Assembly (NCBI RefSeq): GCF_013340305.1
Contig: NZ_BLVP01000008.1
Location: forward strand, 817,719 to 876,440
Source: Desulfovibrio psychrotolerans
Lineage (GTDB): Bacteria; Desulfobacterota; Desulfovibrionia; Desulfovibrionales; Desulfovibrionaceae
Direction of reading: 5' to 3'
DNA length: 58,722 bases
The notes under the pieces were generated by a model. That model saw only the letters and a list, made by a program, of their open reading frames with translations. It was not told the origin of the DNA and ran no database searches. The position numbers and the translations under genes are program-made. Each line of letters starts with the position of its first letter. Within the stretch, counting starts at the first letter, position 1. This document shows, piece by piece, positions 34,179-43,473 of this stretch.

Positions 34179-34871
34179 ATGCAGTGGAATATCGTTGCCG
34201 ACAACTTTGAATATCTGCTCATAGGCGCCTATCCGGAAGGACCCCTGGGCGGGCTTGCCCTCACTGTGGTCATGGCGGCCATTTCCATCTTCGGGGCGTT
34301 CTGGCTCGGGCTTATCATCGGCCTGATGCGCCTTTCCAAACGCTGGTGGCTGAAATGGCCTTCCTTCGTCTATATTGAAATCATCCGCGGCATTCCGCTG
34401 CTCATGCTCATCCTGTGGGTGTATTTCCTTTTCCCGGTGGTCATGGGCAAGGCAATGCCGGAAAACGATTCCGTCATTATAGCCTTTGTGGTGTTTACCG
34501 CCGCCTACATCGCGGAAATTGTCCGCGCGGGCGTGCTGGCGCTGCCTTCAGGGCAGATGGAGGCATCACGGGCTACAGGGCTGAGCAAGTTTCAGGCGAT
34601 GAAATACGTCATATTGCCGCAGGCGTTGCGGAACATGATTCCTTCCTTCGTCAACCAGTTTGTTTCCCTGACTAAAGATACTTCGCTGGCCTACATCATC
34701 GGCGTGGCCGAACTCACCCGTGCAGCAACACAGGTGAATAACCGCACGCTCTCCGCTCCCATGGAGATATACCTGACCATCCTTGTCATGTACTTCATCA
34801 TCTGTTACGTGCTCACCTCCTTCAGCCGCAGGCTGGAGCGCAAAATGGCACGATACCAGGCACGAGGATAA
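34179..34871 (+). CDS. Amino acid ABC transporter permease (second)
   Basis: 230 residues, start after AGGAGTACCGGC. GltK-type: GGLALTVVMAAISIFGAFWLGLI, IEIIRGIPLLMLILWVYF, and EAA loop EASRATGLSKFQAMKYVILPQALRNMIPSFVNQF near 125. Forms the heterodimeric membrane pore with the first permease. Only 10 bases after it; 7 bases before prmA, so the methyltransferase is part of the operon. Confidence 0.92.
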   Translation: MQWNIVADNFEYLLIGAYPEGPLGGLALTVVMAAISIFGAFWLGLIIGLMRLSKRWWLKWPSFVYIEIIRGIPLLMLILWVYFLFPVVMGKAMPENDSVIIAFVVFTAAYIAEIVRAGVLALPSGQMEASRATGLSKFQAMKYVILPQALRNMIPSFVNQFVSLTKDTSLAYIIGVAELTRAATQVNNRTLSAPMEIYLTILVMYFIICYVLTSFSRRLERKMARYQARG

Positions 34872-34878
34872 CAATACG

Positions 34879-35733
34879 ATGGAACACCTGATCAGGTTGG
34901 ATATCACGGTACCGGAAGACATGCAGGACCTCGCCACCGTGGCGCTGGTACGCAAGCTCCAGTACGGATGGGAAGAGGAAGCACTGCCCACGGGCGATGT
35001 GCGTTACCGCGTGTATGTGGAAAATCCCGCGTTCTGCGAGGAATTTCTTGCGGAGATGAAGAGTCTGGTTCCGGACGCTCGCGTGGAGCGCGACGAAGTG
35101 GAAAACCGCAACTGGGCTATGGCGTGGCGCGAATTTTTCACTCCCGTAAGGGTGGGCGAACTGTTCATGGTCATAGCGCCGTGGATGGCGGAATCGCAGG
35201 ATCTTGAAGGCCGCATTCCCATCGTCATTGAGCCCAAGATGGCGTTCGGCACCGGGCATCACCCCACCACGGCACTGTGCCTCGCCTGTGTTTCCAAGCT
35301 GGCAAAGGAAGGTCGCCTGCGCGAAGGAATGCGCTTTTTCGACATAGGCACCGGCTCCGGCATCCTCGCCATTGGTTGCGCCAAGATAGGCATGACCGGG
35401 CTGGGGGTGGATATCGACACCCTTGCCGTGGAAAACAGCCGGGAAAACAGCGCCATAAACGGCGTGGAGAGTGCCTTTGCCGTTGCCAGGGGCAGCGCGG
35501 ACTACACGCAGGATGTCTTCGATGTGGTGCTGGCCAATATTCTTGCTCAGCCGCTGCGTGAGCTTGCTCCGCAGATTGTGGCCCGCGTGGCTTCCGGAGG
35601 CTGCCTTGTGCTTTCCGGCCTGCTGGCGACGCAGGCGGACAGTGTGGAGCAGGCTTATACAGCCCTTGGTCTTGCGCCTGCACGTCGTGAGATAGACGGA
35701 GAGTGGGCCGCGCTCATCTGGGAGAGCGTGTAA
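34879..35733 (+). CDS. prmA: Ribosomal protein L11 methyltransferase
   Basis: 284 residues from the ATG at 34879 (GAGG upstream). An N-terminal substrate-recognition part is followed by a class-I SAM methyltransferase: EPKMAFGTGHHPTTALCL near 116, FFDIGTGSGILAIGCAKIG near 152, GVDIDTLAVENSRENSAING and FDVVLANILAQPLRELAPQI (NxL catalytic motif). It trimethylates L11 on the ribosome. Its place as last gene of an amino-acid-import operon is unusual. Confidence 0.93.
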   Translation: MEHLIRLDITVPEDMQDLATVALVRKLQYGWEEEALPTGDVRYRVYVENPAFCEEFLAEMKSLVPDARVERDEVENRNWAMAWREFFTPVRVGELFMVIAPWMAESQDLEGRIPIVIEPKMAFGTGHHPTTALCLACVSKLAKEGRLREGMRFFDIGTGSGILAIGCAKIGMTGLGVDIDTLAVENSRENSAINGVESAFAVARGSADYTQDVFDVVLANILAQPLRELAPQIVARVASGGCLVLSGLLATQADSVEQAYTALGLAPARREIDGEWAALIWESV

Positions 35734-35766
35734 GCGTTCTTTCCCCTGCATATATTGCTGATTGTC

Positions 35767-35796
35767 CCGCCTCCGTTTCCAAACGGAGGCGGTTTT
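35767..35796 (+). terminator. Terminator of the ABC-prmA operon
   Basis: CCGCCTCCGTTT and AAACGGAGGCGG, loop CC, then TTTT. Twelve-base perfect stem, 33 bases past prmA stop. Confidence 0.92.
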
Positions 35797-36218
35797 CGTT
35801 TGGTAACGGGAATGGTATTTCTGAATGCAGCCGAACGTGCCTTAACAACACGCGACAAGCCGCACGCGCCTTCGTCTTTGCGCCATTGGTCACAAGCCTC
35901 TGTGTGTGCAGGTTGCATTTGCTACACCTGCCCTGAGTGTTGTCCTCGTCATTGGAAGGATATCCGAGAATAGTCCAACATATTGCGTAGTTGCGCTGTT
36001 TGCCCGAACAGTTTGCTGCTGTCGCTGGCGAAAGTGGTGCTCTCTAACTGGCAGGGATTGTTTCGTATCTTTGCGATTTTATATCTTAAAACAAAATTCA
36101 CAAGGAGGTTGACAGGGCAGGCCAACTGGAGCTAACTACTCTGCGCATAGTTTGAGTGCGCAATCAGCAGGTGGTTGCGTGCTGTCCGCCTTCATTTCAA
36201 ACGGATAAGGATGGAATC
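35797..36218. other. AT-richer leader region of the RipA-like gene
   Basis: No gene was found in the 422 bases after the prmA terminator. It is AT-richer than its surroundings, especially at about 36070-36100. A promoter candidate lies at 36109-36138. A lone AAGGAGG at 36102 has no good frame behind it. Confidence 0.45.
36109..36138 (+). promoter_or_regulatory. Promoter candidate for the RipA-like gene
   Basis: TTGACA at 36109-36114 and TAACTA at 36133-36138 (18-base spacer). About 75 bases upstream of the ATG at 36219. Confidence 0.5.
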
Positions 36219-37001
36219 ATGCTGACACTTTCCCCAGAGGAATATGTGGAAGCGTTTTTCGGTGAGGGCTGCGATACCGACGCGGCTGGAGGAGACTGTC
36301 AAATCACCGGAACACGCAGAACGCTGGCCTTGCAGACGGCACTGGATAATTATCGCTACGAGAACGAGCTGTACTGGAAAAAATCCATCCTGTTCTGGGC
36401 GTTCACTGCCCTTGCCTTTACCGGGCTGTTCGTTGCCGATGCAGCAATGCGAAACCCCTATTTCTACCAGCTTGTTGTCTGCAGCATAGGGGCGGTCATC
36501 TCCTTTGCCTGGGTAGCCATTACCAAGGGCAGCCGGTACACACAGCAAAAGTGGTGCCGCCTTGTTCATACGCTGGAAGATGAAGCGGTGGGCCCCCTCT
36601 TCAAGACCTACACCACGGTAACCAGTGCCAAGGCGCGCGCAAACAGCCTCTACCATCCCTCCAAGGGCGTGGTGTGCGACCCGGCGTCATCTTCCTACGA
36701 ACTGCGCCCCTTCTGCACGTCCAAGGTTAACGACTATCTTTCGCTGTACCTCGCCTGCACGTGGGGTTTTCTCGCCGTACGCTATTTCGTGAAAACGGCA
36801 CCGGAGCTTGCTTCCTATTTCCTTCCTGTGTTCGCAGACCCTGCGCAGGAACTCGGATTCATTTCTCTCTCGTTTGTGGCGTTCTCCGCATATTTCCTCG
36901 TCATGATGTTCTTCCGGTGCAGAACCAGCGCCGATGAGGTGAACTGCGCAGACCAGAGCCATTTCCGGGTTATCAAATTCATCCCCGGACAAAATCACTG
37001 A
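36219..37001 (+). CDS. RipA-family-like membrane protein
   Basis: 260 residues from the ATG at 36219 (AAGGA upstream). Four membrane helices: ~57-73 SILFWAFTALAFTGLFV, ~83-101 YQLVVCSIGAVISFAWVAI, ~172-190 and ~212-232. Between them lies a cytosolic part with ENELYWKK, ITKGSRYTQQKW and LEDEAVGPLFKTY; that pattern resembles the RipA-like octameric membrane protein family (recognition by motif, not verified). Several Cys residues (CDPASSS, PFCTS, RCRTS) are extra. It is monocistronic with its own AT-rich leader. Function is unknown. Confidence 0.65.
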   Translation: MLTLSPEEYVEAFFGEGCDTDAAGGDCQITGTRRTLALQTALDNYRYENELYWKKSILFWAFTALAFTGLFVADAAMRNPYFYQLVVCSIGAVISFAWVAITKGSRYTQQKWCRLVHTLEDEAVGPLFKTYTTVTSAKARANSLYHPSKGVVCDPASSSYELRPFCTSKVNDYLSLYLACTWGFLAVRYFVKTAPELASYFLPVFADPAQELGFISLSFVAFSAYFLVMMFFRCRTSADEVNCADQSHFRVIKFIPGQNH

Positions 37002-37131
37002 TAATTCGGCCGCACGGCTGCGGCTCCGTCTGCTGGCTACAGTCGGGGCGGGCAACGTTGGCTTGGCTAATACATACGAAAGATATCTGCCTGCCCGCCT
37101 GCCGCCTGCCAAGACGTCCGAATTGCTGTTG

Positions 37132-37160
37132 CGCCCCCTGAAGCATTGCTTCCGGGGGCG
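37132..37160 (+). terminator. Weak terminator-like hairpin
   Basis: CGCCCCC (37132-37138) pairs with GGGGGCG (37154-37160) and AAGC with GCTT inside. It is followed only by TTCGCATT, so termination may be inefficient. Confidence 0.45.
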
Positions 37161-37300
37161 TTCGCATTGAGGAGTCTGATTGTCTGAATCAGGCTGTTGG
37201 ATGTCTGCCGTTGTTCCAGCTCTTTTCAGAGGCGGCAGAATGTTGACTCCGGAGCAGGAAGCCCGTATCGCTGGCACACAACAAGCCACGGAGTTTTGCT

Positions 37301-38383
37301 TTGAGTTCATCCACTCCCGTCCAAAATCTTCCTGTTTCCGTCCAGCACGCAGACCCTGCCACCGTACGCAGGATTCTGGTCTGCCAGTTGCGGCAAATAG
37401 GCGATGTGCTGCTCGCAACGCCATCTATCCACCTGCTAAAACAGCGTTTTCCTCTGGCGCGCATAGATGTGCTCACCGAGAAGAAGTGCGCCCCCATGCT
37501 GGAAAACAATCCGGATGTGGATACCGTGTGGCCCATAGACCGCAAGCAATTAACCAGTCTTTTCAAGGAGATATCCTTCTACTGGTCCGTTGCCCGGCAG
37601 GGCTATGACATCGTGGTGGACTTCCAACAACTCCCAAGATGCCGCTGGGTTGTGGCCTTTTCCGGCGCGCCGGTGCGCCTGAGTTATACCCCCGCGTGGT
37701 ACAATGCGTGGCTCTTTACCCACACCGTTACTCCGCAGGACGGGTATGCCGCCATGGCAAAGGCCAGCGTGCTGCGGCCGCTCGGCATTGCATGGAACGG
37801 AGAGAAACCCCGCCTGTATCTCACGGAACCGGAACGGGCCTTTGCAGCAGACTATCTTGCGCGGTACGGTGTGCAGGAACATCACAGGCTGGTCACCGTG
37901 GATCCCACCCATCGCCGTGCCACCCGGCGCTGGCCCGCACGGCATTACGGCGCACTCATGGCACGTATGGCAGAAAATCACCCGGACATGCGTTTTCTGC
38001 TGCTGTACGGCCCGGGGGAGCGGGAAGAAGCCGGCGCTGTGCGCGACGCCTGCCCGTGCCCGGAGGCCGTCATCCTGCCGGATGAGATTATCTCATTGCG
38101 AGAGATGGCAGCCTGCATCGAGCGGGCAGTGCTGCACATAGGCAACTGTTCAGCACCGCGTCATATTGCCGTTTCCGTGGGAACTCCCACCTTTACCGTG
38201 CTGGGAGCTACGAGTCCGGCATGGACTTTTCCTTCTGCCGAGCATGCTCAGATAGCGCTTGGCTGCGACTGTCAGCCATGCAATCGAAATTCCTGCGAAA
38301 CAGGCTACACATGCCTTGAAGGGCTTGAGCCGGAAGCCGTATGGCTGGCAGTACGCGAGCACATGGTGCATTGCGGGATTTAG
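37301..38383 (+). CDS. Glycosyltransferase family 9 (heptosyltransferase-like)
   Basis: 360 residues from a TTG at 37301, supported by GGAG six bases upstream. Two Rossmann-like halves: RRILVCQLRQIGDVLLATPSI near 23, IDVLTEKKCAPMLENNPDVD, and LVTVDPTHRRATRRWPARHYGAL near 197, DEIISLREMAACIERAVLHIGNCSAPRHIAVSVGTP near 262. The final part has a Cys-rich CDCQPCNRNSCETGYTCLEG (~325-344), typical of GT9 heptosyltransferases with a C-terminal Cys cluster. Probable role: adding a heptose or related sugar to lipopolysaccharide core at the inner-membrane face. Confidence 0.88.
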   Translation: MSSSTPVQNLPVSVQHADPATVRRILVCQLRQIGDVLLATPSIHLLKQRFPLARIDVLTEKKCAPMLENNPDVDTVWPIDRKQLTSLFKEISFYWSVARQGYDIVVDFQQLPRCRWVVAFSGAPVRLSYTPAWYNAWLFTHTVTPQDGYAAMAKASVLRPLGIAWNGEKPRLYLTEPERAFAADYLARYGVQEHHRLVTVDPTHRRATRRWPARHYGALMARMAENHPDMRFLLLYGPGEREEAGAVRDACPCPEAVILPDEIISLREMAACIERAVLHIGNCSAPRHIAVSVGTPTFTVLGATSPAWTFPSAEHAQIALGCDCQPCNRNSCETGYTCLEGLEPEAVWLAVREHMVHCGI

Positions 38384-38395
38384 TCCGCCGCGCCT

Positions 38396-40531
38396 TTATG
38401 GGCCAAAGGCCTGCCGCAGGGCCGCCTCCGCCACGTCCGTGGTGAACAGGTCCCGTAAAACAAGGGGTGAGGCCGCTTTTTCTCCCGCAGGGAAAAACGC
38501 CACCACGGGAATGGACTGGGACCCTAGTGCGCGTAGCAGGGCATATCCCTCCTCGTTTTCGCGCGTCAGGTCTACCTTGATGAAGACTGCTCCGTATTCC
38601 TGTGCCCAGCGGGCGCGGTTCGCCTCCGTAAGGACGGTATGCTCCAGAATCTTGCAGTTGGGGCACCAGTCCGCGGTGAAGTCCAGCACTAGGTTGTGCC
38701 TGCCCGCGCTTTCAAGAAACTGCTGTTGCGAGAACGTCTGCCACGGACTTTGGCCACCGCCCTCTTTGGTTCCCCGCCCGTCATACATAAGCGCCCCTGC
38801 AATCAGCGCCAAGCACAAGGCCCTGACAATCCAGCGGCGGAGCGGCGGGGCGGACAAGCCAGCAAAACGTCCCCATATCCACGCCGCAAAGGCGGTAAGC
38901 CACAGCAGGGCCAGAAGGAAGGGCAGCCGTGTCGCAGGCAGAATGGTCAGCAGGTAGCCTGCTGTACCCATGAGGAAAAAGCCTACAACCCGTTGCAGGG
39001 TGACTGTCCATGCGCCTGGTTTAGGGAAGTGAGTCACCAGTCCCGGCCACGCGGCCATGCCCAGATAGGGCAGGGCCATCCCTGCGCCCACCGCCACGAG
39101 GATGGTGGCCAGCACCACGGGGGGCTGCATGAAGGCCCATCCCAGCACGCCTCCCAGAAAGGGGCCGCTGCACGGGGTTGCCAGCAGGGTTGCCAGAAGA
39201 CCTGTGGAAAAGGCGCTCCAGCGTCCGTTGCCCTGTGCGGAAGAGATGCCGCGCAGGTTCAGCATGGGCAGATCGAACACGTCAAAGGTGGAAAGGCCCA
39301 GCGTGAAGACCAGCAGTAGCAGGGCGGTGACGAGCCGCTGATCTTGAAAAAGCTGGCCCCAGGCCAGTCCCGCCACAGAAAGAATGGCCGCGAGCGCAAG
39401 AAACCATGTCAAGATTCCGGCTGCAAACAGCAGGTTATGTTCCCTGAAGCTGCGCATGCGTGCAGCATTGTCTGCAATATTGGTGGCCGAGACAATGGAG
39501 GAGAGCTTGAGGCTTATGACAGGCAGGACGCACGGCATAAAGTTCAGGATGAACCCCGCTATCAGCCCGAAAAGCACGGCCTTGCCCAGTGATGTAACCT
39601 CCAGCGACTGCATGAAGAAAACTGGCGTTATGCTGTAGCCTTTTTCTGAACTGAAGAGAGAAGAGGAGGCACGGTCTGAAAGGGACACGGAGCTATCCTT
39701 GCCGTTCTTATCCTTTGTGGCAGGCAGCGCACGTGTGCCTCCGCCAGATGCGGAAGGCAGCTCCACCCCCAGTTCCGCCCCAAGTTCTGTAGCCAGACGC
39801 GATGTGCTGGTCCCCACCGTTACGGTCTCGCCGCCTTGTGTCGGAACGATTTCCGTATACTGCCCGGAAAGAGGCCACCACGGCTGTGCTTCTGCGTAGG
39901 CCAGTTTGGAGGTGTTCCATTCTGCTTTCAATGTGTGGTGTACAGGCCAGCAGTTGTCCTGAGAGCACAACAGCAACTTAATGGTTATCTCAAGGGGCGG
40001 CTTGGCGGAAGTGGCGGGAAAACGGATGAACACTGGCGTGGGGCCATCGTGGATCATGACCGTGGCGGCTGGGTCAAAAACATCTTTCTTGGCCACCCCG
40101 GACGGGTAATAGATGCGCATGCCTTCGAGCAGGCGATTGGGAACCACTTCCGTGGGGCGTCCGGTATCGCCGGGATTGTGTGCGTAGAAATGGTAGCCGT
40201 TTTCAGGTGTTATCCATACGGCAAGCAGTATGTCCCCGGCGAGAAGGGGTGTGTCACCGGTTCCCGGAGCGGGGGAAAGAACATTTGCGGGCGGCGCTGC
40301 TTGGTCCAGCAGAAAGGCTTCTGTACGAAAGCTTACAGGCAGATCCGCAGCGAGCGCGTTGCCGGAGGGGCGGAGGAAGAGCAGCCCGATCAGAGCTATA
40401 AGGATGATCAGAGTGACATGGGTGACCTGGGCGATTTTGAGTGATACGCATGCGGTCCGCCGCAGGAATATGCCGCGCGGCGTGCGCAGACCGCAGGATT
40501 CCGGTTGAGCGAGGTGTGTTGAGTTGTCCAT
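38396..40531 (-). CDS. dsbD: Thiol:disulfide interchange protein DsbD
   Basis: 711 residues. N-terminal periplasmic alpha domain with the Cys pair in LLLCSQDNCWPVHH near 185; a central eight-helix transporter with NFMPCVLPVISL near 330 and ATPCSGPFLGG near 440 (the two membrane cysteines); and a C-terminal thioredoxin-like gamma domain with ADWCPNCKILEHTV near 632. It passes electrons from cytosolic thioredoxin to periplasmic substrates, including cytochrome c maturation. A Gly/Ser/Lys-rich linker follows the first domain. Convergent with the GT9 gene, 12 bases apart. Confidence 0.93.
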   Translation of the reverse strand: MDNSTHLAQPESCGLRTPRGIFLRRTACVSLKIAQVTHVTLIILIALIGLLFLRPSGNALAADLPVSFRTEAFLLDQAAPPANVLSPAPGTGDTPLLAGDILLAVWITPENGYHFYAHNPGDTGRPTEVVPNRLLEGMRIYYPSGVAKKDVFDPAATVMIHDGPTPVFIRFPATSAKPPLEITIKLLLCSQDNCWPVHHTLKAEWNTSKLAYAEAQPWWPLSGQYTEIVPTQGGETVTVGTSTSRLATELGAELGVELPSASGGGTRALPATKDKNGKDSSVSLSDRASSSLFSSEKGYSITPVFFMQSLEVTSLGKAVLFGLIAGFILNFMPCVLPVISLKLSSIVSATNIADNAARMRSFREHNLLFAAGILTWFLALAAILSVAGLAWGQLFQDQRLVTALLLLVFTLGLSTFDVFDLPMLNLRGISSAQGNGRWSAFSTGLLATLLATPCSGPFLGGVLGWAFMQPPVVLATILVAVGAGMALPYLGMAAWPGLVTHFPKPGAWTVTLQRVVGFFLMGTAGYLLTILPATRLPFLLALLWLTAFAAWIWGRFAGLSAPPLRRWIVRALCLALIAGALMYDGRGTKEGGGQSPWQTFSQQQFLESAGRHNLVLDFTADWCPNCKILEHTVLTEANRARWAQEYGAVFIKVDLTRENEEGYALLRALGSQSIPVVAFFPAGEKAASPLVLRDLFTTDVAEAALRQAFGP

Positions 40532-40573
40532 GGGGCTGTTATGGGGTTTTTGCGGAATTTATGCAAAATAATG

Positions 40574-40602
40574 TTGACAGAAATGGGTCTTCCAAATAGG
40601 TT
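40574..40602 (+). promoter_or_regulatory. Promoter of the tRNA-Lys pair
   Basis: TTGACA (40574-40579) with TAGGTT (40597-40602), 17-base spacer; about 50 bases upstream of the first tRNA. Confidence 0.5.
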
Positions 40603-40650
40603 CCATCTCCGCCGCAGGTTGAAGCAATTTAGCCGCAGCAGCCATGGTGT

Positions 40651-40725
<75 letters not shown>

Positions 40726-40757
40726 TGATAACAACGCCGTAAGGCGAAATAATATTT

Positions 40758-40832
<75 letters not shown>

Positions 40833-40836
40833 TATC

Positions 40837-40871
40837 AAGGCACCCTGCGTACGCGGGGTGCCTTCTTTTTT
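40837..40871 (+). terminator. tRNA operon terminator
   Basis: AAGGCACCC and GGGGTGCCTT pair with a short GC-rich inner part, followed by CTTTTTT. Confidence 0.9.
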
Positions 40872-40920
40872 GCGCCCATGCGGGAAGGGCCTGGGAAGCC
40901 CTTGCCCGCCCATGTGCGGT

Positions 40921-42171
40921 TCAGGAAATACACACCATGTCGTACTCGTTCCCGGTAAGGCAACGTGCACCCGTGTCGGTGATTTCGAAGGTGTTCTCCA
41001 CCCCCACCATACCCAGCCCGGGAATGCCTATTTTCGGCTCCACGGCCATGACCATGCCCGCTTCAAGCGGATCGTCAAACTTGTTGGCAAGAACCGGATA
41101 TTCGTCCACGGCAAGGCCTATTCCGTGCCCCACAAAGGGAACCTTGCCGCCGCCCAATGCCATGAAGCCTTCCGCAAAACCTGCTTTGTCCGCCATGGCA
41201 ATGGCTTCTCCGTATATTTGGGAAGGAATGGCTCCCGGCATCATCCGCTCCGAGACATGCCGCTGGATTTCTATGCAGGTGTCGTGGGCGCGCCGTGCAG
41301 CATCGGGAATGCCCTGCGCGTCTCCCGCCCAGTAAAGCTGTGTCTTGTCGGTATGATAGCCCTCAAGGCAGAAGCCGATATCCACGGCCAGCGGCGTGCC
41401 GGGATTCCAGACGCTGCCAGCGTACCCCATGTATGGTGTGGCTGGATGTTCGCCTTTCACGCCTAGCGGGCCGTTGAAGTGGTTTGGGTAGTTTCCGTTT
41501 TCTCCCGCCGAAACGTGGCCGAGAAATATCTCTTCCCCGAAGGAGTTCATGCGCAGAATGCCGGAATGTCCGCGTGCGAAAAAAACGTCCCACGCGCGGT
41601 GGGAAATTTCCCGTTCGTTCATGCCGGGCCGGATGAGTTTGGGCAATTCGCTATACAGGCTTTCGTGATGCCGTTTCCCTGCCAGCCGGAGTTTGGCGAG
41701 TTCCCAGCCGGTTTTCACGGAACGGGTCAGGGTCAGGGCGTGGTCTCCCGGCACAAAACTGAAACCGGCAAGCTTGGCACGCAGCATATCGCCGAACTGC
41801 CATGTCAGGCCCGAGAATTCGGCTGCAAGAGTGGTATTCTGCGGTGCGCTGCCTGCTTCGCCGAGTCTGGGAAGAATGTCGCTGTATGACCGGAAGGGCA
41901 GAATATGTGCTAGCGGGCTTTCCAGGCGGCAACGCTCCAGCCCGTGGCGTGCCAGCAACACCGGCCCTCCGCTAAGAGGAAGCCAGAACACGCCGTTGCC
42001 CAGTGTGCCCGTAAGGTAGTAGATGTTCACGCGCGAGAAAACTAGCAGGCCGCAGGCCTGCGGCGCATGCCGTGCGAGCATTTCTCTGCACCGCGTATGG
42101 CGGATGAACAGTTCTTCCGGTGGAATGACTTCTATGGGAGTGTGATCCGTGGTCGTTTGCTGGGTGGTCAT
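40921..42171 (-). CDS. M24-family metallopeptidase (Xaa-Pro aminopeptidase-like)
   Basis: 416 residues from the ATG at 42171 (AGGA upstream). N-terminal creatinase-like domain (~15-150; GLLVFSRVNIYYLTGTLGNG), then pita-bread domain with metal ligands: LAVDIGFCLEGYHTDKTQLY near 262, VGHGIGLAVDEYP near 351, MVMAVEPKIGIPGLG near 375 and GVENTFEITDTG near 391. Family enzymes remove N-terminal residues before proline using Mn or Co. The convergent tRNA operon is 50 bases away. Confidence 0.9.
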   Translation of the reverse strand: MTTQQTTTDHTPIEVIPPEELFIRHTRCREMLARHAPQACGLLVFSRVNIYYLTGTLGNGVFWLPLSGGPVLLARHGLERCRLESPLAHILPFRSYSDILPRLGEAGSAPQNTTLAAEFSGLTWQFGDMLRAKLAGFSFVPGDHALTLTRSVKTGWELAKLRLAGKRHHESLYSELPKLIRPGMNEREISHRAWDVFFARGHSGILRMNSFGEEIFLGHVSAGENGNYPNHFNGPLGVKGEHPATPYMGYAGSVWNPGTPLAVDIGFCLEGYHTDKTQLYWAGDAQGIPDAARRAHDTCIEIQRHVSERMMPGAIPSQIYGEAIAMADKAGFAEGFMALGGGKVPFVGHGIGLAVDEYPVLANKFDDPLEAGMVMAVEPKIGIPGLGMVGVENTFEITDTGARCLTGNEYDMVCIS

Positions 42172-42365
42172 AGTGTATCCTGCGGTCTTATTCGTCAGTC
42201 TGCAAAAGGCTTGGTGCACTTCGTCTGATCCTGTGCCGTGTTGTACGTGAAGGGGGTGGCAAGTGCAACGTGACCAGTTTGCTTTCGGATGCGCTTTTGT
42301 GCAATTGCACTTCGTTGCGCTGCGGAGTATGCTCCTCGCTTACGATTTCTTGAGAAGGATATCAT

Positions 42366-42782
42366 ATGCTGTTTGACGATACCGTGGGTGCCTTGCTGCG
42401 CACCGCGAAGACCATTGCGGTAGTGGGTGCCAAGGACAAACCGGGGCAGCCCGTGGATTCTGTAGGCCGCTACCTTATTGAGGCCGGCTACACGGTCATT
42501 CCTGTACATCCCGTCCGCCGTAATGTGTGGGGGCTTGTCACCTACGAAACCATTGGGGATATTCCCGTTCCTGTTGATATTGTGAACGTCTTTCGTGCTT
42601 CGCAGCACTGCGCCGGCCATGCCCGCGAGGTTCTGGCATTGCCCGTGCTGCCCGGCACGTTCTGGATGCAGTCCGGCATCCGCAACCCGGAGGCAGGGGC
42701 AATGCTGTCCGTTGCGGGGGTGCGTGTGGTTGAGGACCGATGCATCATGGTGGATCATCAACGACTGGTACTGAAGCGATAG
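42366..42782 (+). CDS. CoA-binding protein (YccU-type)
   Basis: 138 residues, a single Rossmann-type CoA-binding domain: TAKTIAVVGAKDKPGQPVDSVGRYL near 16, GYTVIPVHPVRRNVWGL, IPVPVDIVNVFRASQHC and LPGTFWMQSGIRNPEAG. The domain resembles the N-terminal part of succinyl-CoA synthetases; role unknown. Followed by the YkgJ-type gene after 9 bases. Confidence 0.9.
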   Translation: MLFDDTVGALLRTAKTIAVVGAKDKPGQPVDSVGRYLIEAGYTVIPVHPVRRNVWGLVTYETIGDIPVPVDIVNVFRASQHCAGHAREVLALPVLPGTFWMQSGIRNPEAGAMLSVAGVRVVEDRCIMVDHQRLVLKR

Positions 42783-42791
42783 CCGGAGAGA

Positions 42792-43316
42792 ATGCGCATG
42801 GCGGAAACCAATATACAGGTGTTGCAGGAACGTAAGATTCAGGAATCGCATGAGGCAGACGAACAGGAAGCCTTTGACTGCAAGATGTGCGGGCACTGCT
42901 GCCTCGGCGAAGGCGGTATAGTGGTCAGCCCTAAAGACCTTGCGCGCATAGCAGCGCATCTGCGCATGGAGCCGCAGGCTTTTGCCGCCGAACACGGCGC
43001 GTACAAAGGTGGAAAGTTGTTCATCCGTGCGGGTTCTGACGGGTATTGTATCTTTTTTGAAAAAGGAAAAGGCTGCGGCGTGCATGTGGCCAAGCCCGAT
43101 ATCTGCCGGGCGTGGCCTTTTTTTCGGGGCAATGTGGTAGATGCGGAATCGCTGGAGCTTGCCAAGGAATATTGCCCCGGTATCCGGAGTGATGTGCCGC
43201 ATGCTGAATTTGCCCGGCAGGGGCGCGCTTACCTGAAAGAGAACGGGCTGATTGCGTCTGACCCTGCATGTGAGGCGCGTGCCCTGATTCTGGACGACGA
43301 ACCTGATCCCCGCTGA
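42792..43316 (+). CDS. YkgJ-family cysteine-cluster protein
   Basis: 174 residues, start after GGAGAG. Cys pattern FDCKMCGHCCLGEGG near 28, GYCIFFEKGKGCGVHVAKPDICRAWPFF near 84-112, and KEYCPGI near 124, as in the zinc/iron-chelating CxxCxxCC family. Predicted cluster-binding protein; the family has been linked to flagellar and other roles without a firm function. Operon with the CoA-binding gene. Confidence 0.88.
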   Translation: MRMAETNIQVLQERKIQESHEADEQEAFDCKMCGHCCLGEGGIVVSPKDLARIAAHLRMEPQAFAAEHGAYKGGKLFIRAGSDGYCIFFEKGKGCGVHVAKPDICRAWPFFRGNVVDAESLELAKEYCPGIRSDVPHAEFARQGRAYLKENGLIASDPACEARALILDDEPDPR

Positions 43317-43473
43317 AAGCATGCTCTGTGATAGGCAGCGAACGGGGGCAATGGGGTGTTGTAAGATGTTGCTGCCTGCAAGCGCCTTGGGGCCGGTTGT
43401 CCGGGCGGAGGGTAAGAAATACAATGGGTGCCGGCGCGCGGACGGCAATGAAGAATAGTCTGGAGAAAGCAGC

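Noticed and set aside
42195-43448. 417-codon minus-strand frame across the CoA-binding and YkgJ genes
   Set aside because: Shadow of two well-supported plus-strand genes.
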